From: Desulfosarcina sp. BuS5
Lineage (GTDB): Bacteria > Desulfobacterota > Desulfobacteria > Desulfobacterales > BuS5
DNA: 64,000 bases
Direction of reading: 5' to 3'
NCBI RefSeq assembly: GCF_028752835.1
Contig: NZ_CP087952.1
Span: 2,213,041-2,277,040 of the forward strand
Shown: positions 58,001-64,000 of the stretch, piece by piece
How the letters are laid out: every line of letters starts with the position of its first letter
Position numbering within the stretch: position 1 is the stretch's first letter
Notes under the pieces: model-generated
The model's database searches: none
What the model saw: only the letters and a program-made list of their open reading frames with translations
Told to the model about the DNA's origin: nothing
Position numbers and translations under genes: made by a program

Positions 58001-59481
58001 GCAGGGGAAAGAATATTATCGCTGGACAGAACCAATACCCTGGCCTCAATCTGTGATTCAATAGAAAGGGGTATATGAACTGCCATCTGATCCCCGTCAA
58101 AGTCTGCATTAAATGCGGTGCAAACAAGCGGGTGAAGCTGAATAGCCTTGCCCCCTATAAGTATAGGTTCAAAGGCCTGTATTCCCAATCGATGAAGAGT
58201 GGGAGCGCGGTTAAGGAAAATAGGATATTCCTTCACAACCTCATCCAAGGCATCCCAAACCTCCGGCGTCTCTCTTTCTACTATTTTTTTGGCACTCTTG
58301 ACAGTAGAAACTATGCCTTTTTTTTCAAGGCGATAATAGACAAAAGGTTTAAAGAGCTCGAGAGCCATTTTCTTTGGAAGACCGCACTGGTGTAATCTGA
58401 GATTAGGTCCTACCGTAATAACAGTACGACCGGAATAATCGACCCTTTTTCCGAGCAGATTCTGACGGAAACGCCCCTGCTTACCCTTTAATGTGTCACT
58501 TAAGGATTTTAAAGGACGTTTATTGGTACCGAGAATGACCCTGCCCTGTCTTCCGTTATCAAATAGCACGTCCACGGCTTCCTGCAACATCCTCTTCTCG
58601 TTGCGAACTATAATATCAGGTGCCTTTAAGTCTATAAGACGTTTTAAACGATTATTACGATTAATTACCCTCCGGTAAAGATCATTAAGATCGGAAGTAG
58701 CAAATCTTCCGCCTTCAAGAGGAACAAGCGGACGCAAATCAGGCGGCAGGACAGGAATACACTCCATTATCATACAAACCGGATTCAGGCCTGAACGCCT
58801 GAAAGAATCAATTACCTTCAGTCTTTTAGAATATTTCTGGCGCTTGGCAATGGCGCCGGTGGTCTGGATATCTGTTCTTAGCTGAGCATATTCCGCTTCA
58901 AGATCAACATTTTCCAACATCTTTTTAACAGCCTCAGCGCCGATGCCGACCTCAAAATTCTCACCAAAAGTATCAAGGGCCTCATAATACTTGTCGTCAG
59001 ACAACAACTGCCCGCGCGTTAACCCGGTATCCTTAGGATCCATTACTATATAACAGTCGAAATAGAGTACTTTCTCAAGATTTTTTAAGGTCATATCGAG
59101 AAGAGTGCCGATTTTGCTGGGCAGACTCTTCAAAAACCATATATGCGCGCAAGGTGAGGCGAGCTCAATATGAGCCATTCTTTCTCTGCGGACTTTTGAC
59201 TGTATTACTTCAACGCCGCATTTCTCACAGATAACCCCCCTATGCTTCATACGTTTATATTTGCCGCAATTACATTCATAATCCTTGGTAGGACCAAAAA
59301 TCTTGGCACAAAAAAGACCATCACGTTCAGGTTTAAACGTCCTGTAATTTATTGTTTCGGGTTTCTTAATCTCCCCAAACGACCATTTACGGATCTGCTC
59401 CGGTGATGCCAACTCTATTTTTATACCGGAATATATTTTAGGGTCCATCGGTTTGGCAAAAAAATCGTATAATGTTTCCAA
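55093..59481 (-). CDS. rpoC: RNA polymerase beta' subunit with an inserted parvulin-like domain
   Basis: 1462 residues. The N-terminal zinc site is [20 protein letters not shown], the catalytic Mg motif [14 protein letters not shown], and the bridge helix/trigger loop lies near [14 protein letters not shown]. An SI3-like insertion follows the trigger region. Residues about 575-668 form an extra module between [11 protein letters not shown] and [10 protein letters not shown]. It has the order of conserved blocks of parvulin isomerases: [34 protein letters not shown], then [19 protein letters not shown]. The gene follows rpoB by 20 bp. Core function is certain; the role of the extra module is unknown. 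Confidence 0.97.
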   Translation of the reverse strand: METLYDFFAKPMDPKIYSGIKIELASPEQIRKWSFGEIKKPETINYRTFKPERDGLFCAKIFGPTKDYECNCGKYKRMKHRGVICEKCGVEVIQSKVRRERMAHIELASPCAHIWFLKSLPSKIGTLLDMTLKNLEKVLYFDCYIVMDPKDTGLTRGQLLSDDKYYEALDTFGENFEVGIGAEAVKKMLENVDLEAEYAQLRTDIQTTGAIAKRQKYSKRLKVIDSFRRSGLNPVCMIMECIPVLPPDLRPLVPLEGGRFATSDLNDLYRRVINRNNRLKRLIDLKAPDIIVRNEKRMLQEAVDVLFDNGRQGRVILGTNKRPLKSLSDTLKGKQGRFRQNLLGKRVDYSGRTVITVGPNLRLHQCGLPKKMALELFKPFVYYRLEKKGIVSTVKSAKKIVERETPEVWDALDEVVKEYPIFLNRAPTLHRLGIQAFEPILIGGKAIQLHPLVCTAFNADFDGDQMAVHIPLSIESQIEARVLVLSSDNILSPANGNPIIVPSQDIVLGIYYMTRGIAGLQGDGKLFSSLGEVRSAFDAGAVDLHSKIVVRINGVREETTVGRVLLYEILPNEKVLSLNHIMVSTEEDAKIILDRLKNREYFKELSIEYSNNQDEGNNGFLSKEEFNRFFNLKSEEADKLYSQEPGTYSEVFFDGDLYHLFEVVAKKPDISFDIINKVMDKKSLGQLVDSVYRNLGPKATVILADRLKDLGYEYSTKGGLSISIDAMIIPPTKQDIIQRADAQVNEIGRQYTEGLITQGEKYNKVVDIWAKATDDVANEMMNAMKMASPTDNEDVDIVINKDRESGPTESFNPIYMMADSGARGSKDQMRQLAGMRGLMAKPSGEIIETPINANFREGLSVLQYFISTHGARKGLADTALKTANSGYLTRRLADVAQDCTVIMHDCGSVNGIEVEPLMEGGEVIQRLGERILGRVAAEDILDPFTDELLVKMGEYIDEADVEKIEAAGIIIVKIRSVLTCRVKNGVCVMCYGRDLAHGRPVEIGQAVGILAAQSIGEPGTQLTMRTFHIGGTASRRVEQADIRAMSDGTIKYMDLDAAVNSENKIVVMNRKGGEFAIIGNTGRERERFPVIYGAHINVNEGDQVKPGDLLATWDPFTTPILTEVGGDIKFGDINLGKTMQVKVDPVTGKSSRMIIESKHVEERPRISIKDKSGKTADRKSSEGKARYYLPVDAILMVDEGDSVMPGDVIAKLPRATTKTKDITGGLPRVAELFEVRKPKEMAILSAIDGYVSIRKGTKKGKRKITITPVDVGDKKEYLIPQGKHINVYEGDYVKAGEPLIGGSANPQDILNIKGEIALARYLVNEVQEVYNLQGVRINDKHIEIIVHQMMKRVKIIDAGDTDFILEEQVDRIRFDEINSAVKENGGKPAVAESLILGITKASLSTESFISAASFQETTKVLAEASISGKVDRLKGLKENIIMGRLIPAGTGFPEYGAFDIEM

Positions 59482-59501
59482 AATCTTACCTCGATACCAT
59501 T

Positions 59502-62500
59502 CTAATTTTCATTCTCCAACAATGTCACATTCAGGCCCAAACTCTGCAATTCCTTTGTAAGGACTTTAAAAGACTCTGGAATTCCAGGTTCCAGCAGATT
59601 TTGGCCTTTAACGATCCTCTCATAAATGCGAGTTCGTCCAGCCATATCATCTGACTTTACAGTCAAAAACTCCTGCAAAGCGTAAGCAGCCCCATAAGCC
59701 TCCATGGCCCAGACTTCCATCTCCCCAAACCGCTGGCCTCCGAACTGAGCCTTTCCACCCAAAGGCTGCTGAGTAACAAGAGAATAAGGACCAATGGATC
59801 TGGCGTGTATTTTATCATCAACAAGATGATGCAGCTTTAACATATACATTGCGCCCACTGTTATCTTTTCATTAAAAGCTTCCCCTGTTCGACCGTCGTA
59901 CAGCGTCACCTGACCTGAAATGCTAATTCCAGCCTCATCCAAAAGAGACTTTATCTCATTCTCTTTTGCGCCGTCAAAAACAGGAGTAGCCATATGAACA
60001 CCATCCTTATAATTGGAAGCAAAATCCATTAAATCCCGGTCATCAAAGCTGTCTATCATTTCAGTTTGCTTCTTTAAGGAAAATATACGTTTTAATTTAT
60101 CTCTAAGATCGGTAAGTCTCTTTTTTTCCAGCAGCCTGTTGAGCTGATCTCCTAAGCCCTTTGCGGCTCTTCCCAAATGGATTTCCAAAATCTGTCCAAC
60201 ATTCATGCGAGAAGGGACACCAAGTGGATTCAACACCATATCTACCGGAGTACCATCTTCAAAATAGGGAAGATCCTCCAAAGGAAGAATTCTGGAAACA
60301 ACGCCTTTATTTCCATGCCGGCCTGCCATCTTATCTCCCACCGAAAGCTTCCTTTTCATCGCCACATAGACTTTTATCATTTTAATAACGCCAGGCGGAA
60401 GGTCGTCACCTTTTTCATACTGTTTTACTTTTTTATCAAAAGCATCATTGCAACTATCACATTGCTCTTTGTAAAGATCCAGAAGATCGTATACAGTTTC
60501 AGCTCTTTCATGATCCTGCAATATTATGCCATCGAGAAGCGTTAAGGGCATTCCGGCCAGATTACTTGATTCGATGAGGCTGTCTTTGGCAATAAAAACC
60601 GTCGTATTCTGCTGCACAAGCGAGAGGCTTTTCTGCCCAACCAGCAATTCCTCAAGTCGCATTCTGACGACTTCTTCAAGCATTCCAAGCTCATCATCCC
60701 TGTCTTTCTCAAGGGTTGCTATCTCTTTGTTCTCAAGCTGGCTGGTACGTTCATCTTTATCAATACCTCTTCTTGAAAAAACTTTAGCATCAATAACTAT
60801 CCCTTCGACTCCTGGAGGAACTCGAAGGGAAGTATCCTTGACATCACCGGCCTTTTCACCGAATATTGCTCGAAGTAGTTTTTCTTCCGGAGAAAGCTGC
60901 GTCTCACCCTTCGGAGTAATTTTTCCGACTAAAATATCTCCCTGAACCACTTCCGCTCCCAGCCTTATAATACCACTGTCATCAAGATTTCTCAGGGCTT
61001 CCTCGCCAACATTCGGTATATCACGCGTAATATCTTCCTTCCCTATTTTTGTATCACGCGCCACTACTTCAAACTCTTCAATGTGAACAGATGTATATAC
61101 CCCATCCCTTACAAGTCTTTCACTAACAAGAATAGAATCTTCAAAGTTATATCCCGCCCAAGGCATAAACGCCGCCATTACATTCTTGCCAAGGGAAAGT
61201 TCACCCTTCTCGGTGGCGGATCCATCGGCAATTATTTCTCCGGCCTTTACCCTTTGACCTTTTTTTACTATTGGACGGTGATTAAAACATGTATTCTGAT
61301 TTGAACGTATAAATTTAGAAAGTTTATATATGGTAACAGGAGCACCCTGAAGTTTGCCATCATGCTGTTCAAAAAAATCATGCTTTATTATTATACGAGA
61401 AGCATCAACATATATGACTACACCATCCCGTTTTGCCACCAGTGTAACACCGGAATCTTTAGCCACAACACCTTCAATACCCGTACCGACCAGGGGAGCT
61501 GAAGCATTTAACAACGGAACCGCCTGGCGCTGCATGTTTGAACCCATTAATGCTCTGTTGGCATCATCATTTTCCAAAAAAGGAATAAGAGATGCAGAAA
61601 TACTAACAAGCTGATTAGGAGATATATCCATAAACTCGATATCTTCTTGTTTGACCATCATAAACTCACCGGCAACACGTGAAGTAACAAGCGGATTGAT
61701 ATAGCATCCATGTTCATCAATAGGGGCATTCGCCTGTGCCAGGGGATGATCCTTCTCTTCAAAAGCATCCAGAAACTTTATAGTATTTGAAACTTTACCG
61801 TTCTCCACAACTCTGTATGGTGTTTCAATAAAACCGTAATCATTCACACGGGCATAGGTGCTAAGGGATACGATAAGCCCTATATTCGGACCCTCGGGAG
61901 TTTCTATGGGACATATTCGACCATAATGTGAAGGATGTACATCCCTAACTTCAAAACCGGCACGTTCACGCGTTAGCCCCCCCGGTCCCAGGGCGCTGAG
62001 TCTCCGTTTATGTGTTGTTTCCGAAAGAGGATTGGTTTGATCAAGAAACTGTGAAAGCTGACTGGTTCCGAAAAACTCTCTTACCACAGCCGTAACCGGT
62101 TTGGGATTAACAAGGTCATGGGGCATTAATGCATCTACCTCTTGCAGAGTCATCCGCTCTTTAATGGCACGAACCATGCGGACAAGTCCAATACGATACT
62201 GATTTTCAAGAAGCTCTCCAACAGCTCTTATTCTTCGGTTACCCAAATGATCAATATCGTCAACGATTCCCTGTGTATCCTTAAGATCAATAAGAGCTTT
62301 TGTTGTGCACAGAATATCTTCTTTTCGCAGCACCCTTAAATCAGACAGACTCCCTATTCCGAGACGCTGGTTAATCTTCATGCGGCCTACACCGGAAAGA
62401 TCATAATAGGTGGATCTGAAAAACAGCTTGTCAACAAAGTCCTGAGCAACCTCCTGTGTAGCTGGATTTCCAGGTCTGAGTCTTCTGTAAATTTCGATAA

Positions 62501-63626
62501 GCGCTTCCAGTTTTGACTCGGTTTTGTCCAGCAAAAGAGTCTTTTGCATAGAATCACTGCCTATTACTCCATCAATAACAAGCAGTTCAAATTCATTAAT
62601 TCCTGCCGCCCTCAATCGTTCAAGCAGATCATCATTAACCTGGTCATTGGCACGCACGATGGGGATATCAGTTTCCGGATCAAGCAAGGTAGATGCAAAA
62701 ACGCTGTCAATAATATCTTCCCTGGAAATCTGAATCATATCTAATTCAGCCGCTTTAATCTGCTTGATAGCTTTCTGGGTAAAGAGACGGCCTTCTTTAA
62801 CAAAGACCTCACCCGTTGCGGGATCCTCTACGTCATAAGAGGCTCGCCAACCCTTAAGGCTCTTCAACAGGTCATATTGCCCTTTGATAGATTTATAAAA
62901 AAATTCGTCACGAACAATAATCTTTTCTTTATGATAGAAATAAGAAAGGATATCTTCGGTAGTATATCCAAATGCTTTGAAAAGAATAGTAATTGGAAAT
63001 CTGCGTCGTCTGTCTATCCTTATATAAACGACACCTTTAGGGTCTATTTCCATATCGATCCACGAGCCGCGCACGGGAATTATTCTGGCAGAATAGATAA
63101 CCTTCCCGCTTGAATGTGTTTTTCCCTGATCATGGCTGAAAAAAACTCCTGATGATCGATGAAGCTGACTTACAACAGCCCGCTCAGTTCCATTTATTAC
63201 AAATGTACCCTTTTCGGTCATAAGTGGAATAGTTCCGAAATATACCTCCTGCTCCTTAATATCACGGATACTGGAAACCCCTGTTTCAATATCCAGATCA
63301 TATACAACCAGCCTGACAGTAATACTTATCGGTATCTCATATGTCATCCCTCTGCTTATACATTCTTCCACGCTATTCTTTATATCAACAAATCTATACG
63401 AAACAAATTCCAGGGAAGATGTTCCGGTGAGATCATTTATGGGAAATACAGATTGAAATACCGCCTGCATACCGATATCTTCACGCTTTTCGGGTGGCAC
63501 GTTCATTTGCAGAAACCGTTTATAAGATTGCTTCTGCACTCCAATAAGATCAGGTATCTCAATAATCTTAGGAATTTTACCGAAGTTTTTCCTAATCCGT
63601 TTATTTGCCAAAGAGCTTTCCGACAT
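59502..63626 (-). CDS. rpoB: RNA polymerase beta subunit
   Basis: 1374 residues. The rifampicin region [19 protein letters not shown] … [13 protein letters not shown] has D, H and S at the main resistance positions, so it looks sensitive. The C-terminal [18 protein letters not shown] segment is present. The ATG at 63626 ([10 protein letters not shown]) has GGAG about 5 nt upstream; a start 75 nt earlier gives a non-homologous extension. Confidence 0.98.
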   Translation of the reverse strand: MSESSLANKRIRKNFGKIPKIIEIPDLIGVQKQSYKRFLQMNVPPEKREDIGMQAVFQSVFPINDLTGTSSLEFVSYRFVDIKNSVEECISRGMTYEIPISITVRLVVYDLDIETGVSSIRDIKEQEVYFGTIPLMTEKGTFVINGTERAVVSQLHRSSGVFFSHDQGKTHSSGKVIYSARIIPVRGSWIDMEIDPKGVVYIRIDRRRRFPITILFKAFGYTTEDILSYFYHKEKIIVRDEFFYKSIKGQYDLLKSLKGWRASYDVEDPATGEVFVKEGRLFTQKAIKQIKAAELDMIQISREDIIDSVFASTLLDPETDIPIVRANDQVNDDLLERLRAAGINEFELLVIDGVIGSDSMQKTLLLDKTESKLEALIEIYRRLRPGNPATQEVAQDFVDKLFFRSTYYDLSGVGRMKINQRLGIGSLSDLRVLRKEDILCTTKALIDLKDTQGIVDDIDHLGNRRIRAVGELLENQYRIGLVRMVRAIKERMTLQEVDALMPHDLVNPKPVTAVVREFFGTSQLSQFLDQTNPLSETTHKRRLSALGPGGLTRERAGFEVRDVHPSHYGRICPIETPEGPNIGLIVSLSTYARVNDYGFIETPYRVVENGKVSNTIKFLDAFEEKDHPLAQANAPIDEHGCYINPLVTSRVAGEFMMVKQEDIEFMDISPNQLVSISASLIPFLENDDANRALMGSNMQRQAVPLLNASAPLVGTGIEGVVAKDSGVTLVAKRDGVVIYVDASRIIIKHDFFEQHDGKLQGAPVTIYKLSKFIRSNQNTCFNHRPIVKKGQRVKAGEIIADGSATEKGELSLGKNVMAAFMPWAGYNFEDSILVSERLVRDGVYTSVHIEEFEVVARDTKIGKEDITRDIPNVGEEALRNLDDSGIIRLGAEVVQGDILVGKITPKGETQLSPEEKLLRAIFGEKAGDVKDTSLRVPPGVEGIVIDAKVFSRRGIDKDERTSQLENKEIATLEKDRDDELGMLEEVVRMRLEELLVGQKSLSLVQQNTTVFIAKDSLIESSNLAGMPLTLLDGIILQDHERAETVYDLLDLYKEQCDSCNDAFDKKVKQYEKGDDLPPGVIKMIKVYVAMKRKLSVGDKMAGRHGNKGVVSRILPLEDLPYFEDGTPVDMVLNPLGVPSRMNVGQILEIHLGRAAKGLGDQLNRLLEKKRLTDLRDKLKRIFSLKKQTEMIDSFDDRDLMDFASNYKDGVHMATPVFDGAKENEIKSLLDEAGISISGQVTLYDGRTGEAFNEKITVGAMYMLKLHHLVDDKIHARSIGPYSLVTQQPLGGKAQFGGQRFGEMEVWAMEAYGAAYALQEFLTVKSDDMAGRTRIYERIVKGQNLLEPGIPESFKVLTKELQSLGLNVTLLENEN

Positions 63627-63748
63627 GGCATCTCCAAAATCAGTTTGGTGAAAGGTTTTCAGAATCCGGATATTGGTTAAAATGCCCGGATTCTTGATCA
63701 AACATTATTTACATGAAACAACTCACAAAAAGAGTTTATATAGTGCCC

Positions 63749-63776
63749 GAACGAAAATTAGCAGTTTTCGTTCAAA
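63749..63776. promoter_or_regulatory. Hairpin between rplL and rpoB
   Basis: GAACGAAAA and TTTTCGTTC pair around a 7-nt loop 7 bp after the rplL stop. In many bacteria an attenuator here makes rpoBC expression lower than that of the ribosomal stalk genes. No long T-run follows on the minus strand, so partial termination or an RNA processing site are both possible. Confidence 0.5.
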
Positions 63777-63782
63777 GACTAT

Positions 63783-64000
63783 CTATTTTACCTCGATCTG
63801 TGCTCCCGCATCTTCAAGCTGGGACTTGATTTTGTCCGCTTCATCCTTTGCAATACCTTCCTTTACAGGAGCAGGGGCACCGTCCACAAGCGCCTTGGCA
63901 TCTTTAAGTCCAAGGCCGGTAATTGCTCTTACTTCTTTAATTACCTGAATCTTTTTATCACCAAAGGCAGTCAAAATAACATCAAACTCGGTTTTTTCAT
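63783..64000 (-). CDS. rplL: 50S ribosomal protein L7/L12, 5' part beyond the window
   Basis: The last 72 residues of L7/L12, open to the window edge: [18 protein letters not shown], then [22 protein letters not shown], ending in AQIEVK. This is the C-terminal factor-binding domain of the ribosomal stalk. It precedes rpoB by 156 bp, the usual order. Confidence 0.97.
   Translation of the reverse strand, partial: EKTEFDVILTAFGDKKIQVIKEVRAITGLGLKDAKALVDGAPAPVKEGIAKDEADKIKSQLEDAGAQIEVK

Noticed and set aside
1-64000. CRISPR array
   Set aside because: Dispersed repeats were found, but none in regularly spaced short direct-repeat clusters and no cas genes.
1-64000. tRNA or rRNA genes
   Set aside because: No cloverleaf with a TTC-A-Pu T-arm, and no rRNA-like stretch, was recognised, including near tuf where tRNA genes often lie.

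Overview
The window comes from an AT-rich chromosome that looks like a deltaproteobacterial (Desulfobacterota, Desulfobacteraceae-like) anaerobe. The case rests on the PxxKW cysteine-rich protein, a DUF1847 protein, an Mrp-FmdB-cysteine-cluster operon, pyruvate phosphate dikinase, a b-type-cytochrome succinate dehydrogenase/fumarate reductase, and the style of the ribosomal proteins. No rRNA, tRNA, CRISPR array or prophage was seen.

Positions 1-6240 are housekeeping. On the minus strand lie mrp, an FmdB zinc ribbon, a YkgJ-like cysteine protein, an Xaa-Pro aminopeptidase, xerD and a pfaD gene cut by the window edge; a DUF1847 gene diverges from them. Positions 6340-32760 are an accessory zone. 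Ordinary genes (adk, ppdK, moaD-like/cvpA, PxxKW, a sigma-54 activator, a HIT protein, a prepilin peptidase) sit among insertion sequences, MITEs, group II intron relics and broken genes. Two 1.3-kb IS4-type elements, three nearly identical 1.55-kb IS4-type elements and one IS5/IS1182-like element have intact transposases. An IS1-type transposase gene can be reassembled from three pieces split by two later insertions. A rhodanese gene and a TauE/SafE permease gene form a sulfur-related unit flanked by two half attC-like sites, each joined to a group II intron fragment, as in an old integron cassette array. Three short element families have clean target duplications: A, 127 bp with 9-bp duplications; B, 208 bp with 7-8 bp; D, 126 bp with 7 bp.

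Positions 32890-37760 carry the three-gene succinate dehydrogenase/fumarate reductase operon, a small cysteine protein and a GAF-GGDEF diguanylate cyclase, ending at a terminator shared with the opposing ribosomal operon.

Positions 37886-64000 (minus strand) hold one long rplL-rpoB-rpoC-rpsL-rpsG-tuf-S10-spc-alpha array ending in rpoA-rplQ. It lacks fusA between rpsG and tuf, and adk and map between secY and infA; adk is at 9336. Several spacers hold copies of a palindromic repeat (family F) that also occurs in the accessory zone. RpoC carries an insertion of about 93 residues that resembles a parvulin-type peptidyl-prolyl isomerase domain; I consider this the most unusual protein feature of the window.
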